From JBBFMJ01 sp037441225 (GTDB taxonomy: Bacteria; Acidobacteriota; Thermoanaerobaculia; UBA2201), in NCBI GenBank assembly GCA_037441225.1, contig JBBISU010000075.1:1-15355 (forward strand): a stretch of DNA of 15,355 nt, read 5' to 3'. The stretch's first letter is position 1, and every line of letters begins with the position of its first letter. Shown in pieces: positions 1-7,840 of this stretch. A model generated the notes under the pieces. That model saw only the letters and a program-made list of their open reading frames with translations. It had not been told where the DNA came from and searched no databases. The translations under genes were made by a program, and so were the position numbers.

Positions 1-1
1 G

Positions 2-982
2 GAAGTATATTTAGGTGAGCCCTTAATATTAGAAGCAAAAGTTCCCTTTGGGGAACTTCCTTATTTGAATGAGGTATATATAGAATTTGAAGGGAATGAG
101 CATTATTGTTTAAATTTGTACAATCAATTTAAAAGGGAGGATTTAGATTTTAAAAGGATAAACATAGCTGACTTGATAAAAAGTGAAGGAGAGTGGACTA
201 TTTCAATATTGGTTGACCCTTTAGAGACCTGTAAGGAAGAAAATTTAACTCAAGAGGAAAAGGAAAAAAATAAAGAGATAAAAGAAGAAATGAAAAGAGC
301 AAAGGAAGAAAAGAGGTATCAAGATTCAATGGCTCTTCTCAGATTGTTAAAATATGATAGGGAAGAGGAAAGGGAAAGGCAAAAAAAAGAAGGAAGGTTT
401 AAGGAACTTGGAAAAAAGAAAGTAAAAGTAAATTATCCAACTGGTTTTGATAAAGGATTTTATTTAAACAATTTAAAAGGGATGAGCAAGGAATTTTGGG
501 AAAGATACAATGAAGAAATGGAGGAATTATTAAAGAAAAAAGAATCAGTATATTTTCCATGGGCAGTATACCTTGAATTAAAGAAGGGTTTGGGTTTTTC
601 CTATGATAAAATAAGGAGAGATGAAGATTTAGAAAATATAATGAAAGATTTCAATTTCATAATGGAAGGGCTGATGAAAAAGGATAGGGTTAATTTTATT
701 GAACCGGAGTGGGAGAAGATAAAGAAAATATATGAAAGGATTAAAGAAGTAGAAGAATTGTATAAAAGTTTTCCATATTATTATGAGATAGAATTTGAAG
801 GGATGTTTTTGGGGCTTTTTTTAGAAGAAAAAAAGGAAAAACTTTTGTCAAGGTGTGAATATATAATAAAAAACTCAAAAGATGATAAATTGAAAGAATT
901 GGCAGAGAGATTTAAAAATTTTATTGAAAAGGAATATAAGGAAAAAAATTCAATAGAAAAAAGCAATAAGTTAATTTATTAA
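2..982 (+). CDS. Hypothetical protein, N-terminus outside the window; beta-rich start plus charged helical body
   Basis: The frame is open from base 2 with no stop, so the gene starts upstream of the window. The TTG at 65 lies inside continuous coding sequence and has no ribosome binding site, so it is not the likely start. The visible part is 326 codons. The first 70 or so residues alternate hydrophobic and polar (VYLGEPLILEAKV..., then an ISILVDP strand) and resemble an Ig-like beta-sandwich of bacterial exported proteins. This is followed by a long stretch very rich in Glu and Lys (about 75-125 residues in) that looks helical or coiled-coil, then more helical sequence with aromatic patches such as SFPYYYEIEFEG. 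No catalytic motif or transmembrane segment is visible. I do not recognise the family. Export is an inference from the beta-rich segment and cannot be tested without the missing N-terminus. Confidence 0.75.
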   Translation, partial: EVYLGEPLILEAKVPFGELPYLNEVYIEFEGNEHYCLNLYNQFKREDLDFKRINIADLIKSEGEWTISILVDPLETCKEENLTQEEKEKNKEIKEEMKRAKEEKRYQDSMALLRLLKYDREEERERQKKEGRFKELGKKKVKVNYPTGFDKGFYLNNLKGMSKEFWERYNEEMEELLKKKESVYFPWAVYLELKKGLGFSYDKIRRDEDLENIMKDFNFIMEGLMKKDRVNFIEPEWEKIKKIYERIKEVEELYKSFPYYYEIEFEGMFLGLFLEEKKEKLLSRCEYIIKNSKDDKLKELAERFKNFIEKEYKEKNSIEKSNKLIY

Positions 983-1293
983 AATTAAAAATTTATTAAA
1001 TTTAAAAAGTTGAAAAGAAACTGTAAATGAACTTTGTCTTCAACCTTTGTTTTCAATTAATAAGAAAATTTAAAATAATTTATTTGTTTTTTCTTTTACG
1101 AAAATGAATCAGCCATTGTTCTTTATTTTAAAAAAAATAATTTAGGAAACATCTTTTAATTAAATTATCATTATTCTTTTTAATAGCTTAAATATTTTTT
1201 TAAGTTAAAGGTATCCATAATATTTTATAGGATCTTATAAATGAAAAAAATTATTTATTTAAGAATGTTTAAAAGAAATGTTAAAATTTTATT
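983..1293. other. Intergenic A/T-rich stretch without a recognisable gene
   Basis: This 311-bp gap is very A/T-rich. A weak inverted pair (TTGAAAA near 1010, TTTTCAA near 1050) is the only visible structure, and it lacks a G/C-rich stem. Apart from the probable glycerate kinase promoter at the right edge, I see no RNA gene, repeat array or convincing terminator. Confidence 0.6.
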
Positions 1294-1294
1294 G
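1259..1294 (+). promoter_or_regulatory. Candidate promoter of the glycerate kinase gene, leaderless geometry
   Basis: TTAAGA (1259-1264), a 17-bp spacer and TAAAAT (1282-1287) fit a sigma70-type promoter, with a weak -35 and a good -10. The start predicted seven bases after the -10 is base 1294, the G of the GTG start codon. No Shine-Dalgarno sequence precedes that codon. In such A/T-rich DNA the match could be chance. Confidence 0.4.
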
Positions 1295-2595
1295 TGAAAG
1301 AGATTTTAAAAGAATTATATTTTTCAGGTTTATCTGCTGTTGAACCATCAAAGCTTGTAAAAGAAAATATAAAGATTTTATTTGAAGAGATAGAAAAAGC
1401 AAAAGGGAAAAAAGCTGTTTTATTTTCAATTGGGAAAGCGGGCTATAAGATGGCTAAAGGTGCAATGGAAGAATTAAAAGATTATGTAAAAAATGGCATA
1501 GTTTTAACAAAATATGGTCATTTAGATTTAAAAGAGAAAATCTTTAAAAATTTAAAAATATTGGAAGCTGGGCATCCTGTTCCTGATAAAAATGGCTTGA
1601 AGGGAACAAAAGAAATTTTAAAAAGGATAGAAGAAGAAAAAGAAAGTTCAATCTTTTTAATAATGATCTCGGGGGGAACTTCTTCTCTTTTTGTTTATCC
1701 AAAAGAAGAAATAAGTTTAAGAGAAAAAATTAGGACAACAGAAATTTTACTCAAAAGAGGAGCAAATATTTTTGAATTAAATTGCATAAGAAAACATTTA
1801 TCAAAAGTAAAGGGGGGAAATCTTTTAAAATTTTTATATCCTGCTCCAACAATTTCTTTTATAATTTCAGATGTAGTTGGTGATAAATTGGATGTAATTG
1901 GTTCTGGTCCCACAACTCCTGATGAGACAACTTTCATAGAAGCAATGGAAATATTAAAAAAATATAAAATTGAAAAGGAAATTTCAAAAAATGTTTTAAA
2001 TTTAATTAAAAAAGGTGTAGAAGGAAAAATTGAAGAAAATCCAAAGAAAAATGATAAAATTTTTAAAAATGTTAAAAATATTTTAATTGGAAATAATTCA
2101 ATTGCTTTAAAAGAAATTCAAAAGAAAGCAGAAGAAAGGGGTATCTTTTCAAAAATTTTATTAAAGGATATAAAAGGTGAAGCAAAAGAAGTGGGAAAAT
2201 ATCTGGCAAAAATTGCAATTGAAGAAAAGAAAAATAAAAAAATTGAAGCACCATTACTTTTAATATTTGGTGGTGAGACAACTGTAAATGTTAAAGGAAA
2301 TGGAATAGGTGGAAGGGCACAGGAAGTTGCTCTTTCCTTTGCAAAAGAAATAAGTGGCTTGGAGGGAATTTTTTTCTTATCAGCTGGTTCTGATGGAACA
2401 GATGGTCCAACAGATGCAGCAGGTGCAATTGTAGATAATAATACTATAAAAGAAGGAGAAAAATCAGGTTTAAAAGCAAAGGAATTTTTAGAAAATAATG
2501 ATAGTTATATTTTTTTTAAAAAAATAAATTCTCTATTCATTACAGGTCCAACTGGTACTAATGTTATGGATTTTTATCTAATTTTAATAAAATAG
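1294..2595 (+). CDS. Glycerate 2-kinase, MOFRL/DUF4147 family
   Basis: Predicted to phosphorylate D-glycerate to 2-phosphoglycerate with ATP in the cytoplasm, feeding serine, glyoxylate or sugar-acid breakdown into lower glycolysis. The 433-residue length is normal. Family motifs run in order: SIGKAGYKMA (45-54), AGHPVPD (92-98), ISGGTSSL (125-132), SDVVGD...IGSGPTTPD (192-210), then the C-terminal MOFRL region with GGETTV (326-331), GRAQEVAL (340-347), AGSDGTDGPTDAAGA (364-378) and TGPTGTNVMD (418-426). The position after GR in GRAQE is usually Asn, here Ala. The GTG at 1294 is the first usable start: an in-frame stop lies at 1282-1284. The gene stands alone and converges on the UpxY gene with 28 bp between the two stops. 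Older annotations call this family hydroxypyruvate reductase (TtuD); kinase activity is the better-supported role for the family. Confidence 0.92.
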   Translation: MKEILKELYFSGLSAVEPSKLVKENIKILFEEIEKAKGKKAVLFSIGKAGYKMAKGAMEELKDYVKNGIVLTKYGHLDLKEKIFKNLKILEAGHPVPDKNGLKGTKEILKRIEEEKESSIFLIMISGGTSSLFVYPKEEISLREKIRTTEILLKRGANIFELNCIRKHLSKVKGGNLLKFLYPAPTISFIISDVVGDKLDVIGSGPTTPDETTFIEAMEILKKYKIEKEISKNVLNLIKKGVEGKIEENPKKNDKIFKNVKNILIGNNSIALKEIQKKAEERGIFSKILLKDIKGEAKEVGKYLAKIAIEEKKNKKIEAPLLLIFGGETTVNVKGNGIGGRAQEVALSFAKEISGLEGIFFLSAGSDGTDGPTDAAGAIVDNNTIKEGEKSGLKAKEFLENNDSYIFFKKINSLFITGPTGTNVMDFYLILIK

Positions 2596-2623
2596 CCAAA
2601 ATTTTAAAACCCTTTTAGCAATT

Positions 2624-3133
2624 TTAATAAGGATTTTCAATTGATATTACATCTTCTGCTAAAATTTCACAGGAAACTGCTCTTTTAAGCAAATCTATTT
2701 GTACAATTAGTTTTCTTTTGCTTTTTATACCTTTTATTATTCCAATTACACCTTTTAAAGGTCCTTTTATTACCTTTACATAACTTCCAACTTTTAAAAA
2801 TGGATGGTTTTCAAGGGGAATATTTCTGTCAACCAATATTTTTAAAGATTCAATTTGTTTTTTTGGAATGGAGGGTGCTTTTTTTTCTTTCCATCCTAAA
2901 ACATTTACAATTCCATGGGTTCTTACAATATCAATATAAATATCGGGATAAAGTTTTGTCTTTATGAAAATATAGCCAGGAAATAGTGGTGCCTTATAAT
3001 ATCTCTTTCTATCTTTTCTTATGGACTGCTTAAATATAGTTGGAAGGAAGACTTCAAAACCCTTATTTAATAGTGCTTCTTCTGCTTTAAACTCATGCCT
3101 TGATTTTGTCCATAAGGCATACCATTCATACAT
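2624..3133 (-). CDS. UpxY/LoaP-type NusG-like transcription antiterminator
   Basis: A 169-residue specialised paralogue of NusG. The NGN domain covers about residues 1-105, with the opening WYALWTKSRHE (4-14) and the family signature PLFPGYIFIK (49-58). A KOW domain follows from about 113 (LKVGSYVKVIKGPLKGVIG). The NGN domain of such proteins binds the RNA polymerase clamp helices and suppresses pausing or termination in particular long operons, typically polysaccharide clusters in UpxY systems. The short length and surface-gene neighbourhood favour UpxY over housekeeping NusG, which normally sits with secE and rplK. It lies 24 bp downstream of pilT on the same strand and is probably cotranscribed. 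The ATG at 3133 has no clear Shine-Dalgarno sequence, but WYAL directly after the start matches the family N-terminus. Its target operon is unknown; the adjacent glycosyltransferases are the obvious candidate. Confidence 0.88.
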   Translation of the reverse strand: MYEWYALWTKSRHEFKAEEALLNKGFEVFLPTIFKQSIRKDRKRYYKAPLFPGYIFIKTKLYPDIYIDIVRTHGIVNVLGWKEKKAPSIPKKQIESLKILVDRNIPLENHPFLKVGSYVKVIKGPLKGVIGIIKGIKSKRKLIVQIDLLKRAVSCEILAEDVISIENPY

Positions 3134-3157
3134 ATTTTATGCTTTAAAGATTTAAGA

Positions 3158-4354
3158 TTAATATTCTTGATTTGAATAATCTATCTTTAAATCAGAATCC
3201 TCTGATGTTGTTTCACCCAACGGATTTGGTTCTTCTGGTGCTTGGAGATAGCTTTCCATTTGTTCCTTTGCCAAATCTGCTGTTGATTGAACTCCTTGAA
3301 TTTTTAGTTTAAATTCATCAGGGTTTGAGGCTCTTCTTAAGGCCTCCTCAAGGGTTATCAAACCACTTTTATAAAGCATATAAAGGGATTGGTCAAAGGT
3401 CTGCATTCCGTATTGGCTTGTTCCTTGTGCAATAGCATCTTTTATAAGTTTTGTTTTTTCTTTATTTTCCACACAATCCCTGATATAAGGGGTAGAAATT
3501 AGGACTTCAACTGCTGGAACTCTTCCCATACCATCTGCCCTTGGAAGAAGTCGCATAGAAATTACTGCTTTTAATACTGCTGCAAGCTGTAATCTAATTT
3601 GCTTTTGTTGATGAGGGGGAAATATTGCAATAATCCTATTAACTGTTTCTGTTGCATCAAGGGTATGGAGAGTGCTCATAACAAGGTGTCCTGTCTCTGC
3701 TGCTGTTAAAGCAGTTTCTACCGTTTCATAATCCCTCATTTCTCCAACAAGTATAATATCTGGATCTTGTCTTAAAGCAGAACGAAGAGCTTGAGCAAAG
3801 GATTTAGTATCTACTTCCACTTCTCTTTGGTTTACAATTGATCTCTTATCCCTATGTAAAAATTCTATTGGATCTTCAATTGTAATTATATGCTCAATCC
3901 TGTTTGTATTAATATGGTCTATCATTGCTGCTAGTGTTGTGGACTTTCCAGAACCTGTTGTTCCAGTGCAAAGAATTAAACCCCTTTGTTCCATACATAT
4001 TTTTTCAAGGACAGGGGGTAAAAGGAGTTCTCTTATAGTCCTAATTTTAACTGGAATTACCCTTAATACAAGGGCAATTGTTCCTCTTTGTTGAAAAATA
4101 TTACAACGAAACCTGCCAAGTCCAGGAACAGAATAGGCAAAATCAATCTCCAAATTATTTTTAAATTTTTCTTTCTGCCTTGCTGACATCATTGAAAAAG
4201 CCATTGCAACTGTATCCTCTTGCATTAATCTTTTTTGATCCAATAGAGGGCTCAAATGCCCATCCACTCTAATTACTGGATGACTACCTACCTTTAAATG
4301 CAAATCTGATGCACCACGATCAACTGCTATCTTCAATAAATCATTAATATGCAT
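3158..4354 (-). CDS. pilT: Type IV pilus retraction ATPase PilT
   Basis: Hexameric secretion-superfamily ATPase at the inner-membrane base of the type IV pilus, which powers pilin disassembly and twitching. The N-terminal PAS-like domain includes the GASDLHLKVGS signature (14-24). The RecA-like domain carries Walker A GTTGSGKS (131-138), the Asp box ITIEDPIEF (157-165), Walker B within DPDIILVGEMRD (197-208) and the His box ETGHLVMSTLHT (220-231). The C-terminal helical region contains GMQTFDQSL (316-324) and NPDEFKLKIQG (344-354), both typical of PilT. At 398 residues it is some 40-50 longer than textbook PilT because of an acidic tail rich in Glu, Asp, Ser and Pro. The start is fixed by GGAGGT at 4366-4361. 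No other pilus gene lies nearby. PilU-like function cannot be excluded, but the motifs suit PilT. Confidence 0.95.
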   Translation of the reverse strand: MHINDLLKIAVDRGASDLHLKVGSHPVIRVDGHLSPLLDQKRLMQEDTVAMAFSMMSARQKEKFKNNLEIDFAYSVPGLGRFRCNIFQQRGTIALVLRVIPVKIRTIRELLLPPVLEKICMEQRGLILCTGTTGSGKSTTLAAMIDHINTNRIEHIITIEDPIEFLHRDKRSIVNQREVEVDTKSFAQALRSALRQDPDIILVGEMRDYETVETALTAAETGHLVMSTLHTLDATETVNRIIAIFPPHQQKQIRLQLAAVLKAVISMRLLPRADGMGRVPAVEVLISTPYIRDCVENKEKTKLIKDAIAQGTSQYGMQTFDQSLYMLYKSGLITLEEALRRASNPDEFKLKIQGVQSTADLAKEQMESYLQAPEEPNPLGETTSEDSDLKIDYSNQEY

Positions 4355-4360
4355 AAATTT

Positions 4361-4401
4361 ACCTCCATATTTATATTACCACAAATTCCCTTTAATTTCA
4401 A
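4361..4401 (-). promoter_or_regulatory. Promoter and ribosome binding site of pilT-upxY
   Basis: On the minus strand TTGAAA (4401-4396), a 17-bp spacer and TAATAT (4378-4373) form a good sigma70-type promoter. Transcription should start near 4366, exactly where the GGAGGT ribosome binding site (4366-4361) begins. The mRNA leader would then be only about 12 nt. Confidence 0.6.
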
Positions 4402-4428
4402 CTTAAATAACATAAAACTTTATTTCAC

Positions 4429-4464
4429 TTGATTTTTAATTAAAAAAAATAGATAATATTAAAA
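4429..4464 (+). promoter_or_regulatory. Candidate promoter of the glycosyltransferase operon, leaderless geometry
   Basis: TTGATT (4429-4434), a 17-bp spacer and GATAAT (4452-4457) match a sigma70-type promoter. The predicted start is base 4464, the A of the ATG. No Shine-Dalgarno sequence lies in front of this ATG, which agrees with a leaderless message. Confidence 0.45.
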
Positions 4465-5621
4465 TGAAAATTGGAATAGTTTGTCCGGAACCAATTGGAG
4501 AATGTATGTCTGGGATTGGTATAAGGATGCTTGAAATGGCAAATTTCTTGTCTAAAACTTATGATTTAATTCTTTATGTTCCAAAAGAATCAATTCCAAT
4601 AAAAACAAGTTTTCCTATTAAAGGTTATAAAAAGGAGGCAATTTCTGAGTTTTTAAAAGATAGAGATGTAGCCATTGTCCAAGGGGAGCCAGCAAATTAT
4701 CTTTTATCTCAAAACTTTAAAGGTTATGTAATAGTTGACTTATACGACCCTTACCCAATTGAGGCACTCTCTTATGATGATAAGGCATTTGAATTTGCTT
4801 TCTCTTCTTTATCTTTTCAGCTAAAAAAAGGGAATTTCTTTTTATGTGCTAATGAAAAACAAAGAATTTTTTATTTAGGTGCCCTTTATCTTTCTAAGAG
4901 ATTAGAACCGGAAATTTTTCAAAAAGACCCTGAGTTTAAAAGCTTAATTACAATTGTACCTTATGGGGTTCCAGAAGAAGAACCAACTTTTGAAGAAAAT
5001 TATTTTAATTTTAATGAGCCAGTGATATTTTTTGGCTCCTTTTACGATTGGTACGATGTGGAAATTTTAAAAGAAGTTTTAAAGGAATTAAAAAATTATG
5101 TTGATTACCATTTTGTTGTAACAAAACATTTAAGAACTGAAACAACTCCACAAAAAAACTTTAATAATTTTTATGAATGGAGTAAAAAAGAAGGGCTTTT
5201 GGATAAAAATATACATATTTTTAATTGGATTCCTTATAAAGAAAGAACAAAAGCTTACTTTTCTTCTTCTCTTTCTTTATGTTTGTATCCAGAAACATTT
5301 GAGACAGAGCTTTCCTTTAGAACAAGAATTTTGGACTTTTTATATGGGGGGCTTCCAGTCATTGCTTTAAAAGGTAGTGAAATTGAAAAATTTTTAAGTG
5401 AAGAAGAAGGAGCTTTCTTCATTGAAAAAGATATAGATTTAATTGTAAAAAAAACCTTAGAAGTTTTAAAAATTTCAAGAGAGAAAAGGAAGGAATTTTC
5501 AAAAAAAGTAAGAGATAAATTTTCCTGGAACATTGTATTAAAACCCCTTATTGATTATATTTCTTACTTAAAACCTTTAAAAGGTGAAAAGAAGGGATTT
5601 TGGGAAAAAATACTTAGATGA
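4464..5621 (+). CDS. GT-B fold glycosyltransferase, GT4-like
   Basis: Predicted cytoplasmic retaining glycosyltransferase that moves a sugar from a nucleotide-sugar donor to a glycan or lipid-linked acceptor. The 385 residues show two Rossmann-like halves. The N-terminal half starts MKIGIVCPEP with the glycine-rich SGIGIRMLEMA (16-26), usual in acceptor-binding domains. The C-terminal half begins with VPYGVP (165-170) and VIFFGSFYDWYD (187-198), and carries the donor-binding E-x7-E-like region PETFETELSFRTRILDFLYG followed by GLPVIA (276-301). No transmembrane segment is present. First gene of a three-gene operon: its TGA overlaps the next ATG by 4 bp. Donor and acceptor cannot be told from sequence. 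The N-terminal half diverges from common GT4 proteins, so family number is less certain than fold. Confidence 0.82.
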   Translation: MKIGIVCPEPIGECMSGIGIRMLEMANFLSKTYDLILYVPKESIPIKTSFPIKGYKKEAISEFLKDRDVAIVQGEPANYLLSQNFKGYVIVDLYDPYPIEALSYDDKAFEFAFSSLSFQLKKGNFFLCANEKQRIFYLGALYLSKRLEPEIFQKDPEFKSLITIVPYGVPEEEPTFEENYFNFNEPVIFFGSFYDWYDVEILKEVLKELKNYVDYHFVVTKHLRTETTPQKNFNNFYEWSKKEGLLDKNIHIFNWIPYKERTKAYFSSSLSLCLYPETFETELSFRTRILDFLYGGLPVIALKGSEIEKFLSEEEGAFFIEKDIDLIVKKTLEVLKISREKRKEFSKKVRDKFSWNIVLKPLIDYISYLKPLKGEKKGFWEKILR

Positions 5622-6751
5622 TCCCAGAAGTTTCTGTAGTTATTACAACTTTAAATGGCAAAAAACATCTTGAATTACTAATTCCTACAATATTAGAACA
5701 AAACATTCCAAAGAATAATTTTGAAATAATTTTAGTAGATAATGGTTCAAAGGATGATACTTTAAGTTTTGTTTCATCAAAATTTAAAGATGTAAGGATT
5801 ATCCCGCTAAGCAAGAACTATGGTTTTGCAACGGCAAACTGGGAAGGTATTAAAGCAGCACAAGGAAAATATATTGCCCTTATAAATAATGATTGCAAAG
5901 TAAAGGAAAACTGGCTTGAAAGTTTTTTAAAAAATGTAAAAGAAAAAGAAGTTCTTTCAGGAAAAATTTTAAGCTGGGATGGGGAAAAAATTGATTTTAT
6001 AGAAGGGATTTTAACCTTTGATGGCCATGCTTTTCAAAAATATCAAGGTTTTCCTTTAAAAGATTTTAATGATTTAAAAAGCAATTATCTTCCCTTTCCT
6101 TGTGGGGGAAATTGTTTTTTTGAAAAGGAGATCTTTATAAAAACAGGTGGCTTTGACTGTGATTTTTTTGCTTATCTTGAAGATGTGGATTGGGGAAGGC
6201 GCCTCTGGATTTCTGGATACAAAGTAAAATTTTGCCCTTCTGCAGTTGTTTATCATAAGGGTTCTTCCACAGGAAAAAGTTTGGGGATTTTTAAAAGGGC
6301 ATATCTTTTTGAAAGAAATGCTTTTATGGTATTTTATAAAAATATGGAAGATAAATTACTCGAAGAATTTCTGCCTTCTGCCCTTTTTACCTTTCAGCAC
6401 CGTTTATATTATTTATTAAAAGAAGATAGTGGTTTTTCTGCAATCCAATTGGATCCTTATAAGAATAATAGAAAAAAAGAAAAGATAAAAAGTACTTCAT
6501 CCCATATTATCAATCATTTAAGAGCATTTTTTTCAATTCAAGAAAACCTTTATGGACTTTATAAAAAAAGAATTGAAGTTCAAAAATTAAGGGTTTTTTC
6601 TGATTTAGAATATTTTAAATTATTTCCCCTTTATTTAGTGCCAACTTATTTAGGCGATGAAATATTATTCACAAATCCTTTGTTTTTAAAGATGCTTCCA
6701 AATTCAGTCAATATTATTAAAAAAGATTTGAAGGAAATAATATGCCTGTAA
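5618..6751 (+). CDS. Family 2 (GT-A) glycosyltransferase, rhamnosyltransferase-like
   Basis: Inverting glycosyltransferase of the GT2 group, 377 residues. The GT-A core starts EVSVVITTLNGKKHLE (4-19), with the nucleotide-binding LVDNGSKDDT (39-48), NYGFATANWEGIKAAQGKYIA (67-87), the metal-binding NND in place of DXD (90-92) and the probable catalytic-base region LEDVDWGRRLW (187-197). YHKGSST (212-218) is typical of WbbL-like rhamnosyltransferases. The C-terminal third has aromatic helices (YYLLKED, LRAFFSIQENLYGLYKKRIE) and may contact membrane or partner. The start overlaps the previous stop (ATGA), so it probably relies on translational coupling; the upstream ribosome binding site is poor. 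Its last 10 bp overlap the next gene. The sugar transferred is unknown; rhamnose is only a family-level suggestion. Confidence 0.87.
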   Translation: MIPEVSVVITTLNGKKHLELLIPTILEQNIPKNNFEIILVDNGSKDDTLSFVSSKFKDVRIIPLSKNYGFATANWEGIKAAQGKYIALINNDCKVKENWLESFLKNVKEKEVLSGKILSWDGEKIDFIEGILTFDGHAFQKYQGFPLKDFNDLKSNYLPFPCGGNCFFEKEIFIKTGGFDCDFFAYLEDVDWGRRLWISGYKVKFCPSAVVYHKGSSTGKSLGIFKRAYLFERNAFMVFYKNMEDKLLEEFLPSALFTFQHRLYYLLKEDSGFSAIQLDPYKNNRKKEKIKSTSSHIINHLRAFFSIQENLYGLYKKRIEVQKLRVFSDLEYFKLFPLYLVPTYLGDEILFTNPLFLKMLPNSVNIIKKDLKEIICL

Positions 6752-7644
6752 ATTTAAGCATAATAATACCAACAAAAAATAGGTTAGATACATTAAAGGA
6801 AGTAATAGAATCTATTAAGGAACAAAAGAAAGCCCCTCCTTTTGAACTTATCATAGTAGATGATGGTTCAGAAGATGAAACCCCTGAATTTTTAAAAAAT
6901 TTAAAATTTAATTTTCCTTTTTATTTTGAATCAATTGAACCATCAGGACCTGCAAAAGCAAGGAATATAGGCATCAGTAAAGCAAAAGGGAAAGTTATCT
7001 TATTTTTTGGAGACGATACAATTTTAAATGAGAGTTGCTTATATTATCATTTTTTAAGGCAGGAAGAAACTAATTTTTCTTGTGCTATAATTGGAAGAAC
7101 CTTTTGGCATAAATCAATCAGAATAACTCACTTTATGGATTATATCAATGAATGGGGACTTCAATTTGGCTTTCAATTAATAGAGGACCCAGAAAATGTT
7201 CCCTTTAACTTCTTTTACACTTCTAATATTTCAATTCCAAAAAATTTTTTAAAAAAAGAAAAATTTGATGAGACATTTCCTTATGCTGCTTGGGAAGATA
7301 TTGAACTCTCTTATAGATTGCATAAATTAGGACTTAAAATAAAATATAGAAATGATGCAATTGTATACCATAAACATAAGACAAATATAAGAAAATTTAT
7401 GGAAAGGCAGTATAAATCAGGGATTTCTGCAACAATTTTTTATAAAAAACATCCTGAAATGGAAAATTTTTTAGGAATACCTTTAGCTAAAAATTTGAAT
7501 GAAAAAAAATCTTTTTATTTAAAATTTATTACTTTAATATGTATATTATTTGAAAATACATTTATCCCAGTCCCAAATATTTGGTATAAAAAAATTATGG
7601 ATTATGTTTATTTAAAAGGGATAAAGGATAGTTTGGGAAAATAG
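6742..7644 (+). CDS. Family 2 (GT-A) glycosyltransferase
   Basis: Third gene of the glycosyltransferase run, 300 residues, preceded by AAGGAA inside the end of the previous gene and overlapping it by 10 bp. GT2 motifs are NLSIIIPTKNRLDTL (4-18), LIIVDDGSEDET (36-47), GPAKARNIGISKAKGK (69-84), the DXD-like GDD (90-92), WEDIELSYRLHKLG (184-197) with the probable catalytic Asp, and VYHKHKT (208-214). A hydrophobic stretch at about 257-278 (FYLKFITLICILFENTFIP) may attach the C-terminus to the membrane. GT2 enzymes are typically inverting and use nucleotide sugars in the cytoplasm. Three consecutive glycosyltransferases without a flippase or polymerase in view suggest addition of a short glycan to a lipid or protein, but the larger cluster may be elsewhere. 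Confidence 0.87.
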   Translation: MPVNLSIIIPTKNRLDTLKEVIESIKEQKKAPPFELIIVDDGSEDETPEFLKNLKFNFPFYFESIEPSGPAKARNIGISKAKGKVILFFGDDTILNESCLYYHFLRQEETNFSCAIIGRTFWHKSIRITHFMDYINEWGLQFGFQLIEDPENVPFNFFYTSNISIPKNFLKKEKFDETFPYAAWEDIELSYRLHKLGLKIKYRNDAIVYHKHKTNIRKFMERQYKSGISATIFYKKHPEMENFLGIPLAKNLNEKKSFYLKFITLICILFENTFIPVPNIWYKKIMDYVYLKGIKDSLGK

Positions 7645-7840
7645 TTTATTTTTTAAAAAATTTTACTCAAATCAGTCTTTAAACAAAATAAATTCAACCA
7701 AAATTAAATTTAGTTCAGAAATAAATTTTTTTCATAATAAAAATCTTCAAATAATCAAAAATATTGGTAGAGGAAGAGTATTTTTTACAATTAAAAGGAA
7801 ATTTAAATATATTTTTTATTTATTTTAAAGGTTTTTTTAG

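Noticed and set aside
1027..1107. A 26-codon ORF starting MNFVFNLCF, hydrophobic and basic
   Set aside because: It has no ribosome binding site and lies in A/T-rich DNA where hydrophobic short ORFs arise by chance.
2593..2617. Bidirectional terminator between the convergent glycerate kinase and UpxY genes
   Set aside because: The possible stem (GCCAAAA with TTTTAGC) has a mismatch, almost no G/C and no clear T tract.
4464..7644. A complete polysaccharide export or defence system formed by the glycosyltransferase run
   Set aside because: No flippase, polymerase, ABC transporter, nuclease or other effector accompanies the three glycosyltransferases in this window.
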